Shown: one piece after another, positions 19,469-27,084 of the stretch
Layout of the letters: every line of letters begins with the position of its first letter
Position numbering within the stretch: position 1 is the first letter of the stretch
Origin: Rahnella perminowiae
GTDB lineage: Bacteria > Pseudomonadota > Gammaproteobacteria > Enterobacterales > Enterobacteriaceae
Length of the DNA: 38,598 nucleotides
NCBI RefSeq assembly: GCF_019049755.1
Contig: NZ_JAFMOS010000629.1
Span: 1 to 38,598, forward strand
Direction: 5' to 3'
Translations under genes and position numbers: made by a program
The notes under the pieces: generated by a model
The model's input: the letters and a program-made list of their open reading frames with translations, nothing else
The model's database searches: none
What the model was told of the DNA's origin: nothing

Positions 19469-20899
19469 TCAGTCTGACCGGTTTTTTGCCGCCTCAAAGG
19501 CTGCAAGCGTGTCTTTTCTCGCCCGCGCGTGATCAATAACCGGCAGCGGATAGTCTAACACGCGCCGGTATTTTTCCGCCCAGCGATGCGGTTGATGGAT
19601 GTCTCTTTCCGGCACATCCGACAGTTCCGGCACCCAGGCTTTGATAAAGCGTCCGGCTTTGTCAAAACGTTCGCCCTGAGTTGTCGGATTGAAAATACGG
19701 AAATACGGCGCAGCATCTGTGCCGGTAGAAGCGCCCCATTGCCAGCCGCCGTTGTTAGCCGCCAGATCGCCATCCAGCAGTTGCGACATGAAATAGCGCT
19801 CGCCTTCGCGCCAGTTGATCAGTAAATCCTTCACCAGAAAACTGGCGACAATCATCCGCAGACGGTTATGCATCCAGCCCGTCGTATTCAGTTGCCGCAT
19901 GGCCGCATCCACAATGGGATAACCGGTTTTTCCTTCTTTCCACGCCTGTAAATCATCCGGGGCGTGACGCCACCGCACGTTATCCGTCCATTCAAGGAAG
20001 GGCTGATGTTTGCAAAGTTTCGGCCAGGCGACGATCAGATGACGATAAAACTCGCGCCACACCAGTTCATTCAGCCAGCCAAATGCGCCGCTGTCGGTTT
20101 TCTCCAGCACCTGCGGACATTCCGTTCGCAGACGGTTCAGGCACTGGCGCGGCGACAGCACACCAATCGCCAGATACGGCGACAACGAACTGGTGCCAGC
20201 GGCGGCCGGCAGATCGCGCTGACTGAGATAATCCTGCACCTGCTCCCGGCAAAAACGGCGCAACTGGTTGCGCGCCGCTTCCTCGCCGACAGCAAAATCA
20301 TCGCCGATATCTTCCAGCGGATAATCGAACGGCATCAGCGGATGGATGACCACTTTTCCGGTATGCTCACGGATTTGCGGCGCAGGCAGCGAACGGCCGT
20401 CAGATTCAGTGAGACGGGATAAAAACGCCCGACGAAACGGCGTGTAAACCTTATACATCTCCCCGTTTCCGGTGGTCACGGAGCCGGGTGGCAACAGCAG
20501 GCTGTCATCGAAGGCCTGGCACACTACCGACCCGCAGACCGCCTTCTCCAGCGCGACATCCCGCTGGCGCTCATTGATTTCATACTGTTTATTATAAAAC
20601 AGCGATTCCACCTTTTCGGCTTTGCAGAAATCTTTCAGCCACGCCACGCTGTCGGCAAAATCGTCACACTGGTGGTAATGCAGGGGAATACCACGTTCAG
20701 CCAGCGCATGTTGTAACACCTGAAGGTGCTGATAAATAAACATAGCCTGTCGCGGCGCCATTTCATGTCGTTTCCACTGCTCCGGTGTGGCTATAAATAC
20801 GGCAATAATACGCGCCTGCGGATCTTCACAGGCGGCATGCAACGCGCGATTGTCGGTTACCCGTAAATCATTACGAAACCAGACTAAATGCGTGGTCAT
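19469..20899 (-). CDS. phrB: Deoxyribodipyrimidine photolyase (CPD class I)
   Basis: PhrB repairs cyclobutane pyrimidine dimers using blue light. The 476-residue protein has the N-terminal antenna-binding Rossmann domain (THLVWFRNDLRVTDNRAL). The C-terminal FAD domain carries WLNELVWREFYRH, GYPIVDAAMRQLNTTGWMHN, RMIVASFLVKDLLI and GGWQWGASTGTDAAPYFRIF, all photolyase hallmarks. It begins 10 bases after the ybgA-type gene, as in E. coli where ybgA precedes phrB, so the two are co-transcribed. Confidence 0.97.
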   Translation of the reverse strand: MTTHLVWFRNDLRVTDNRALHAACEDPQARIIAVFIATPEQWKRHEMAPRQAMFIYQHLQVLQHALAERGIPLHYHQCDDFADSVAWLKDFCKAEKVESLFYNKQYEINERQRDVALEKAVCGSVVCQAFDDSLLLPPGSVTTGNGEMYKVYTPFRRAFLSRLTESDGRSLPAPQIREHTGKVVIHPLMPFDYPLEDIGDDFAVGEEAARNQLRRFCREQVQDYLSQRDLPAAAGTSSLSPYLAIGVLSPRQCLNRLRTECPQVLEKTDSGAFGWLNELVWREFYRHLIVAWPKLCKHQPFLEWTDNVRWRHAPDDLQAWKEGKTGYPIVDAAMRQLNTTGWMHNRLRMIVASFLVKDLLINWREGERYFMSQLLDGDLAANNGGWQWGASTGTDAAPYFRIFNPTTQGERFDKAGRFIKAWVPELSDVPERDIHQPHRWAEKYRRVLDYPLPVIDHARARKDTLAAFEAAKNRSD

Positions 20900-20909
20900 A
20901 ATTTTCCTT

Positions 20910-21863
20910 TTAATGTCCGTATCGAAGCTTTAAGGCTTCCGGATAAGGCTCGAAATAACGCTGGTCAGCCAGGTAGGCGTCCGGGTATTCAGACATATAA
21001 TGTTTCAGCAAGGTAATCGGCGCCAGCAACGGCTGCATTCCCTGACGGTAACGATCAATAAGCCCGGCAAGTTCTTGTCGTTGTGCCGGACTCAGCTGTT
21101 TACGGAAATATCCCTGTACGTGCATCAGCACATTGGTGTGATTACGGCGCGTAGCTTTGTGGCTCATCAGATTCATCAGCCGTAACCGGTATTCGGTGAA
21201 ATAGCCCTCAAGGGAATCCCATTCAGCCATCGCAGCCACAAAGCGCCCCAGCTCACGATATTCGGGCTGAGAATGGGCCAGTAAAATGAGTTTATAACGA
21301 CTGTGGAAGGCCATCAGTTTGCCACGTGTCAGGCCACCTTCGCGAAGCTGATTCAGTTCAAACAGCGCAAAAACGCGCTCAACAAAATTCTCCCGCAGTA
21401 CGGGATCGTTTAACCGGCCGTCTTCTTCCACCGGCAGCCACGGATGCTGTTTCATCAGCTCGGCGGTATACAGCCCGACGCCGCATTTTTTGGCATCTTT
21501 ACCGTTGGCGCTGTATACCCGGACCCGCTCCATCCCGCAGCTCGGGGACTTCGCGCAGACGATATAACCGCACAAGCCGGTCAGCGGTGCCACACGTTTT
21601 TCGGCGTAATGCTGCATTTTTTCGGTGACGTCAACGGTCTCGTCGTTACTGAAACGCATCACGATGCTGTCGTCCATTTTAACCAGACGCAACGCCGGGC
21701 GGGGCGTTGGCAGGCCGATCGCCATTTCCGGACAGATAGGTTCGAAGCGCACATAAGGCGCCAGTTGCTCTACGGCAAACGCCAGACGTTTATGTCCGCC
21801 ATCAAAGCGGACATTTTCACCCAGCAGGCATGCACTGATACCAATCGGAATTGTTTTCGTCAT
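20910..21863 (-). CDS. DUF523 (TudS-like) and DUF1722 (YbgA) fusion protein
   Basis: The protein has 317 residues from the ATG at 21863, which has AAGG eight bases upstream. A GTG three codons earlier is possible. Residues 1-145 form DUF523, related to the thiouracil desulfidase TudS, with cysteines at 12 (ISACLLGENVRFDGG), 44 (EPICPEM), 98, 103 and 109 (SPSCGMERV), likely ligands of an iron-sulfur cluster. Residues about 180-310 form DUF1722 (KLILLAHSQPEYRELGRFVA to YMSEYPDAYLADQRYFEPYP), the whole of E. coli YbgA. The physiological substrate is unknown. The link with photolyase in one operon hints at nucleic-acid base repair or salvage, but this is inference. Confidence 0.88.
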   Translation of the reverse strand: MTKTIPIGISACLLGENVRFDGGHKRLAFAVEQLAPYVRFEPICPEMAIGLPTPRPALRLVKMDDSIVMRFSNDETVDVTEKMQHYAEKRVAPLTGLCGYIVCAKSPSCGMERVRVYSANGKDAKKCGVGLYTAELMKQHPWLPVEEDGRLNDPVLRENFVERVFALFELNQLREGGLTRGKLMAFHSRYKLILLAHSQPEYRELGRFVAAMAEWDSLEGYFTEYRLRLMNLMSHKATRRNHTNVLMHVQGYFRKQLSPAQRQELAGLIDRYRQGMQPLLAPITLLKHYMSEYPDAYLADQRYFEPYPEALKLRYGH

Positions 21864-21938
21864 TGTCGGCACCTTGCATTGAAAGAAGAAAAGAGAGGCG
21901 GCATTGATTCATCACCCTTACGTATAATCTTAGCACAA

Positions 21939-21964
21939 CTTATACATAAAAATAATCTTGTACA
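21939..21964. repeat. Direct repeat CTTATACA / CTTGTACA upstream of ybgA-phrB
   Basis: Two near-identical octamers start 18 bases apart (21939 and 21957) in the A/T-rich region before the photolyase operon. TNTACA-type motifs are seen at MerR-family sites in some light-responsive promoters, but I cannot link a regulator to this pair. Confidence 0.3.
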
Positions 21965-21985
21965 GGTTTATCGGCGGGCAATAAA

Positions 21986-22010
21986 AAACCCCGCTGGAGG
22001 AACGGGGTTT
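21986..22010. terminator. Terminator after ybfA, bidirectional
   Basis: AAACCCCG at 21986-21993 pairs with CGGGGTTT at 22003-22010. On the minus strand it ends in a T6 run, giving a classic terminator downstream of ybfA. On the plus strand a weaker T-rich tail follows. Confidence 0.82.
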
Positions 22011-22018
22011 CTTTTGGC

Positions 22019-22040
22019 CCCTCCCCTTCGCAGGGGAGGG
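22019..22040 (-). terminator. GC-rich hairpin just after ybfA
   Basis: CCCTCCCCT and AGGGGAGGG form a perfect 9-bp stem with a TCGC loop, placed eight bases after the ybfA stop. There is no T tract, so it probably assists the adjacent terminator at 21986-22010 or protects the 3' end. Confidence 0.55.
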
Positions 22041-22047
22041 AGCTAAA

Positions 22048-22254
22048 TTAATAAAAGTCTTGTGTCGCCATCTCGGCATGACTCAGCCACACCGGCTTAT
22101 CGCTGGTTTTCATCCAGACGCGGTGTAAATAGCTGTAAAAACGGGCGCGGTCAGCGCGGAACAGCATGACCGGCAGGGCCAGAACTCCGGCGGCAATAAC
22201 AAAAGCGCGGCGGGCCAGTATGCGGGTCATCGTGTATGGCGTGTAATCATTCAT
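22048..22254 (-). CDS. ybfA: YbfA family small protein
   Basis: A 68-residue protein matching E. coli YbfA along its whole length. It has an N-terminal hydrophobic segment ([15 protein letters not shown], residues about 18-32) and then the diagnostic [21 protein letters not shown] and the C terminus DFY. AGGAG lies seven bases before the ATG. It is divergent from kdpF, as in E. coli. Function is not known. One membrane segment suggests inner-membrane location. Confidence 0.92.
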   Translation of the reverse strand: MNDYTPYTMTRILARRAFVIAAGVLALPVMLFRADRARFYSYLHRVWMKTSDKPVWLSHAEMATQDFY

Positions 22255-22557
22255 CGCGTTGCTCCTGTGAAATGTGGAAAGTTTTTGAACACTGTAAGTT
22301 GCGAAAAATATACCGCAATTGATGAAATTTTACTACTCATCTGACCACTTTTACGTGTAAATCTTCGCCAATTTCACTCTGCCTCCGTAATTTAGTTACA
22401 GAATGGTTAAATAAATACGCAACTCAAGTTTCTTTTAGGTTTCATTTTTGCGCATTTTTATACTTTTTTTACACTGTTCAGCTCTTTCTTTTCAGGATCT
22501 TTTCCCGACTTTCCTTATTCTCGCCACAACATAAAAACACACCTGTGGAGGTGGATT
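22255..22557. other. ybfA-kdpF intergenic region, 303 bp
   Basis: The region is A/T-rich and holds the KdpE box (22457-22474) and the divergent promoters of ybfA and kdp, of which I cannot define the -10 and -35 boxes reliably. No other open frame looks real. Confidence 0.55.
22457..22474 (+). promoter_or_regulatory. KdpE-binding site of the kdp promoter
   Basis: TTTATACTTTTTTTACAC is, as I recall it, the core of the T-rich KdpE operator of E. coli upstream of kdpF. It lies 83 bases before the kdpF start. Under potassium limitation phosphorylated KdpE should bind here. Confidence 0.85.
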
Positions 22558-22647
22558 GTGACTGTTGGCGTAATCTGCGGCGCATTACTGGTTCTTCTGC
22601 TGCTCGGCTATCTGGTTTATGCCCTGCTGAATGCGGAGGATTTTTAA
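22558..22647 (+). CDS. kdpF: KdpF small membrane subunit of the Kdp potassium pump
   Basis: A 29-codon gene from GTG at 22558 to TAA at 22645-22647, with GGAGGTG just upstream. Its product is one membrane helix (GALLVLLLLGYLVYALLNA) ending EDF, with the same length and pattern as E. coli KdpF. KdpF stabilises the KdpABC complex in the inner membrane. The kdpA ATG follows the stop with no spacing. The gene is too short for most gene callers. Confidence 0.93.
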   Translation: MTVGVICGALLVLLLLGYLVYALLNAEDF

Positions 22648-24336
22648 ATGGCCGCAACCGGATTCTTACTGATTGCCAGTTTTATGCTGGTGCTTTTGCT
22701 GCTGGCAAAACCACTGGGTAACTTTATTGCTCAACTGATTGAAGGACAGCCCGGCGCATTTATTCAGCGCATAGAAAACGGTGTTTTACGCACGTCTGGC
22801 AGCAGTAATGCTGAAATGAACTGGTGGCAGTACGCACTGGCGATCATGGTATTTAACATCCTGGGCATTGTTGTGCTGATGACGATGCTGATGGCACAGG
22901 GTGTATTGCCGATGAACCCACAGCATTTTGGCGGGCTGTCATGGGATCTGGCCTTTAACACCGCAGTGAGTTTCGTGACCAACACCAACTGGCAGGCTTA
23001 CAGCGGCGAAAGCACACTGAGCTATCTCAGCCAGATGGTCGGGCTGACGGTGCAAAACTTCCTCTCCGCAGCGACCGGTATCGCCGTGGCATTTGCGCTG
23101 ATCCGTGCTTTTGCACGCCCTTCAGCACAGACCATTGGTAATGCGTGGACGGATTTATGGCGCATCACGCTGTATCTGTTGCTGCCAGTGGCTTTCCTGC
23201 TGGCACTGTTTTTCGTCAGTCAGGGGGTACTGCAAAACTTCGAAGCGTATCAGCACATCACCACGCTGGAAGGCCTGCAACAGACCTTACCGATGGGCCC
23301 GGTGGCTTCTCAGGAAGCGATCAAAATGCTCGGCACCAACGGCGGCGGCTTCTTCGGTGCCAACTCAGCCCATCCGTTTGAGAACCCGACCGCACTGACC
23401 AATATGGTGCAGATGCTGGCGATTTTCATTATCCCTTGTGCATTGTGCTTCGCTTTTGGCCGCGTGGTTGGCGACAACCGTCAGGGCCACGCACTGGTCT
23501 GGGCGATGTCGGTGATCTTTGTGGTGTCGGTAGTGGTGGTGATGTACGCCGAACTCAAAGGCAATCCGCATTTCACTGCATTGGGTGCAGGCAGCAATTT
23601 TAATATGGAAGGAAAGGAAAGCCGCTTCGGCATTCTGGCCTCCGCGCTGTACGCCGTCGTCACCACGGCGGCCTCGTGCGGTGCGGTTAACGCCATGCAC
23701 GATTCCTTTACCGCACTCGGTGGCATGGTACCGATGTGGCTGATGCAGATTGGTGAAGTGGTATTCGGCGGCGTGGGTTCCGGTCTGTACGGCATGCTGC
23801 TGTTTGTGCTGCTGACGGTGTTTATTGCGGGACTGATGATTGGCCGTACACCGGAATATCTCGGTAAGAAGATCGACGTTTACGACATGAAGATGACCGC
23901 ACTGGCGATCCTGGTGACACCCACGCTGGTGCTGCTCGGCACCGCACTGGCGCTGGTCACCGACGCCGGCCGCGCCGGGATTTTAAACCCCGGCGCGCAT
24001 GGTTTCAGCGAAGTGCTGTATGCGGTGTCTTCCGCCGCCAATAACAACGGTAGTGCGTTTGCCGGGCTGAGCGTCAATACACCGTTCTACAACCTGTTGC
24101 TGGCTTTCTGCATGTTCTTTGGCCGCTTCGGCGTCATCATTCCGGTGCTGGCGATTGCCGGTTCGCTGGTGATGAAAAAACGCCAGCAGGCCGGCAATGG
24201 CACCCTGCCAACGTCTGGCCCGCTGTTTATCGGTCTGCTGGTCGGCACCGTGTTGTTAGTCGGCGCACTGACCTTTATTCCGGCGCTGGCGCTGGGACCG
24301 GTGGCAGAACATTTGCAAGTCTGGTCAGCACAGTAA
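22648..24336 (+). CDS. kdpA: Potassium-transporting ATPase subunit KdpA
   Basis: KdpA is the potassium-selective channel-like subunit of the high-affinity pump. The protein is 562 residues with about ten membrane segments. Selectivity-filter loops are visible, including T230-N-G232-G-G in [19 protein letters not shown]; Gly232 matches the E. coli selectivity residue. Other loops include [11 protein letters not shown] (first filter region), [11 protein letters not shown] and [13 protein letters not shown]. It starts immediately after kdpF. No anomalies. Confidence 0.98.
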   Translation: MAATGFLLIASFMLVLLLLAKPLGNFIAQLIEGQPGAFIQRIENGVLRTSGSSNAEMNWWQYALAIMVFNILGIVVLMTMLMAQGVLPMNPQHFGGLSWDLAFNTAVSFVTNTNWQAYSGESTLSYLSQMVGLTVQNFLSAATGIAVAFALIRAFARPSAQTIGNAWTDLWRITLYLLLPVAFLLALFFVSQGVLQNFEAYQHITTLEGLQQTLPMGPVASQEAIKMLGTNGGGFFGANSAHPFENPTALTNMVQMLAIFIIPCALCFAFGRVVGDNRQGHALVWAMSVIFVVSVVVVMYAELKGNPHFTALGAGSNFNMEGKESRFGILASALYAVVTTAASCGAVNAMHDSFTALGGMVPMWLMQIGEVVFGGVGSGLYGMLLFVLLTVFIAGLMIGRTPEYLGKKIDVYDMKMTALAILVTPTLVLLGTALALVTDAGRAGILNPGAHGFSEVLYAVSSAANNNGSAFAGLSVNTPFYNLLLAFCMFFGRFGVIIPVLAIAGSLVMKKRQQAGNGTLPTSGPLFIGLLVGTVLLVGALTFIPALALGPVAEHLQVWSAQ

Positions 24337-24379
24337 TGCTGCGTAACTCGTTGAACTGATGAATATAGAGACTAAAAAG

Positions 24380-26446
24380 ATGAGTCGTAAACAACGTGCG
24401 TTATTTGAACCCCGTCTGATCCGTACTGCCCTGCTGGATTCGGTGAAAAAGCTCGATCCCCGCGTTCAGTGGCGTAATCCGGTGATGTTCGTGGTGTATC
24501 TGGGCAGCATTCTGACCACGCTTATCTGGCTGGCGATTCTGATGCACCGCACCGACGGCAGTGCGGCTTTTACCGGCAGCGTATCCCTGTGGTTGTGGTT
24601 CACCGTGCTGTTTGCCAACTTCGCCGAAGCATTGGCTGAAGGCCGCAGCAAGGCGCAGGCGCAGAGTCTGAAAGGCGTGCAGAAAACCAGCTGGGCGAAA
24701 AAAATCTACGAACCGCGTCCTGAATCACCGGTAATTAAGGTTGCCGCCGATACCCTGCGCAAAGGCGATTATGTGTTGATCGAAGCAGGCGATACCGTGC
24801 CGTGCGACGGGGAAGTGCTGATCGGCGGTGCGTCAGTGGATGAGAGTGCCATTACCGGCGAATCTGCGCCGGTGATCCGCGAATCCGGCGGGGACTTCTC
24901 CTCAGTGACCGGCGGGACGCGCGTTTTGTCAGACTGGCTGGTGGTCGAATGTTCGGCTAACCCCGGCGATACTTTCCTTGACCGGATGATTGCAATGGTC
25001 GAAGGGGCGAAACGCCGCAAGACGCCAAACGAAGTGGCGCTGACCATTTTGCTGGTGGCACTGACGCTGGTGTTCGTGCTGGCTACCGCGACACTCTATC
25101 CGTTCTCGCTGTTTAGCGTCAGCGCAAGCCATGCAGGTATCCCGGTCACCGTGACCGTGCTGGTCGCGCTGCTGGTGTGTCTGATCCCGACCACTATCGG
25201 GGGGTTGCTGTCGGCTATCGGCGTGGCGGGCATGAGCCGCATGCTGGAAGCTAACGTTATCGCGACCAGCGGCCGTGCGGTGGAAGCCGCCGGTGACGTA
25301 GATGTGTTGCTGCTGGATAAAACCGGCACCATCACGCTCGGTAACCGTCAGGCATCGCAGTTTCTGCCCGCGCCGCAGGTAACGGAACAGGAACTGGCCG
25401 ATGCCGCGCAGTTATCCTCTCTGGCCGATGAAACGCCGGAAGGTCGCAGTATCGTGGTGCTGGCGAAGCAACGCTTTAACCTGCGCGAACGCGATATTCA
25501 TTCACTGAATGCGACCTTCGTGCCCTTCTCCGCGCAAACCCGCATGAGCGGCGTCAACGTGGGTGAACGCAGCATCCGTAAAGGCGCGGTGGATGCGATC
25601 CGTCGTCATGTGCAATCTAATGGCGGTACCTTCCCGAAAGCCGTCGATGGTCTGGTGGAGAATGTGGCGCGTAAAGGCGGCACGCCGCTGGTGGTCGCCG
25701 AAGGCGCAAAAGTGCTGGGCGTGGTTGAGCTGAAAGATATCGTTAAAGGCGGCATCAAGGAGCGCTTTGCCGAGCTGCGCAAAATGGGCATCAAAACGGT
25801 GATGATCACCGGGGATAACCGCCTGACTGCTGCGGCCATCGCCGCCGAAGCGGGTGTGGATGATTTTCTGGCAGAAGCGACGCCGGAAGCCAAACTCGCA
25901 TTGATCCGTCAGTATCAGTCAGAAGGCCGTTTGGTGGCGATGACCGGCGACGGCACCAACGATGCGCCCGCGCTGGCGCAGGCCGATGTCGCAGTGGCGA
26001 TGAACTCAGGGACGCAGGCAGCGAAAGAAGCCGGGAACATGGTCGATCTCGATTCCAACCCGACCAAGCTGATTGAAGTGGTGCATATCGGTAAACAGAT
26101 GCTGATGACGCGCGGCTCACTGACTACCTTTAGTATCGCCAACGACGTGGCGAAATATTTCGCCATTATCCCGGCAGCGTTTGCAGCCACTTATCCGCAA
26201 CTGAACGCGCTGAACGTCATGCACCTGACATCGCCGTCTTCAGCCATTATGTCGGCGGTTATTTTCAACGCGCTGGTGATTGTGTTCCTGATACCGCTGG
26301 CGCTGAAAGGTGTGAGCTATAAAGCCATGAGTGCCGCCGCGCTGCTGCGCCGTAACCTGTGGATTTATGGTGCAGGGGGTCTGCTGGTGCCGTTCGCCGG
26401 TATCAAGCTGATCGACGTGATCCTGACCGTTTTACATCTGAGCTGA
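24380..26446 (+). CDS. kdpB: Potassium-transporting ATPase ATP-binding subunit KdpB
   Basis: KdpB is the P-type ATPase subunit (class IA) that energises potassium uptake. I place the start at 24380 because [11 protein letters not shown] aligns with the E. coli N terminus, giving 688 residues. An ATG seven codons upstream (24359) is also possible. TGES at 159-162 places Ser162, the inhibitory phosphorylation site of E. coli, at the same number. The phosphorylated Asp is about residue 313 in DKTGT, and [11 protein letters not shown] lies at about 522-532. There is a small insertion of about six residues before DKTGT compared with E. coli. Confidence 0.97.
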   Translation: MSRKQRALFEPRLIRTALLDSVKKLDPRVQWRNPVMFVVYLGSILTTLIWLAILMHRTDGSAAFTGSVSLWLWFTVLFANFAEALAEGRSKAQAQSLKGVQKTSWAKKIYEPRPESPVIKVAADTLRKGDYVLIEAGDTVPCDGEVLIGGASVDESAITGESAPVIRESGGDFSSVTGGTRVLSDWLVVECSANPGDTFLDRMIAMVEGAKRRKTPNEVALTILLVALTLVFVLATATLYPFSLFSVSASHAGIPVTVTVLVALLVCLIPTTIGGLLSAIGVAGMSRMLEANVIATSGRAVEAAGDVDVLLLDKTGTITLGNRQASQFLPAPQVTEQELADAAQLSSLADETPEGRSIVVLAKQRFNLRERDIHSLNATFVPFSAQTRMSGVNVGERSIRKGAVDAIRRHVQSNGGTFPKAVDGLVENVARKGGTPLVVAEGAKVLGVVELKDIVKGGIKERFAELRKMGIKTVMITGDNRLTAAAIAAEAGVDDFLAEATPEAKLALIRQYQSEGRLVAMTGDGTNDAPALAQADVAVAMNSGTQAAKEAGNMVDLDSNPTKLIEVVHIGKQMLMTRGSLTTFSIANDVAKYFAIIPAAFAATYPQLNALNVMHLTSPSSAIMSAVIFNALVIVFLIPLALKGVSYKAMSAAALLRRNLWIYGAGGLLVPFAGIKLIDVILTVLHLS

Positions 26447-26464
26447 TTTTTGAGGAAGACCATT

Positions 26465-27058
26465 ATGTCCGTAACAAGAATGAACTATGTACGCCCGGCT
26501 CTGGTGATAACGGTTCTGCTGACGCTGATAACCGGCGTGGCGTATCCGCTGCTGACCACCGGCGTTTCAGAGCTGGTATTCCGCCAGCAGGCAACGGGTT
26601 CGCTGATAAAAGACGGCGGCAATAAAGTGATTGGCTCAGAACTCATCGGGCAAAATTTTACCCGCAATGATTACTTTTGGGGCCGCCCGTCGGTTACCTC
26701 TGATTCACCGTATAACCCGATGGCGTCGGGAGGGAGCAATCTGGCTGCCAGTAACCCGGCGCTGGATCAGGCAGTGAAAGACCGCGTGGCGATGCTGCGA
26801 AAAGCCAATCCGCAAAGTCCGGCGGCCGTGCCGGTGGATCTGGTCACCGCCAGCGCCAGCGGGCTGGATCCGCAGATTTCGGTGGAAGCGGCACAGTGGC
26901 AGGCTCCGCGCATTGCCACCGCGCGCGGGCTGCCACTGGCGCAAGTGAATAAATTGATTGATGATAATACCTCCTCACCACTGATTGGTTACCTCGGCCC
27001 GGACGTCGTGAACGTGCTCGGACTGAACTTAGCGCTGGATGAACTGAAAGCAAACTAA
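26465..27058 (+). CDS. kdpC: Potassium-transporting ATPase subunit KdpC
   Basis: KdpC is the single-span periplasmic subunit that helps potassium binding by the pump. From ATG at 26465 it has 197 residues, with GAGGA eight bases upstream. An upstream TTG in frame is unlikely, and a second ATG five codons on is possible. One membrane helix lies near residues 10-30 (ALVITVLLTLITGVAYPLL). Then come the family motifs LIGQNFTRNDYFWGRPS, YNPMASGGSNLAASNP and VTASASGLDPQIS. It is co-transcribed with kdpB and kdpD. Confidence 0.96.
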   Translation: MSVTRMNYVRPALVITVLLTLITGVAYPLLTTGVSELVFRQQATGSLIKDGGNKVIGSELIGQNFTRNDYFWGRPSVTSDSPYNPMASGGSNLAASNPALDQAVKDRVAMLRKANPQSPAAVPVDLVTASASGLDPQISVEAAQWQAPRIATARGLPLAQVNKLIDDNTSSPLIGYLGPDVVNVLGLNLALDELKAN

Positions 27059-27084
27059 CTTATCAACCAACCTGACAGGATGAT

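Noticed and set aside
26359-26625. 88-codon frame across the kdpB-kdpC junction
   Set aside because: It overlaps both genes in another frame, has no ribosome site and no similarity to a known protein.
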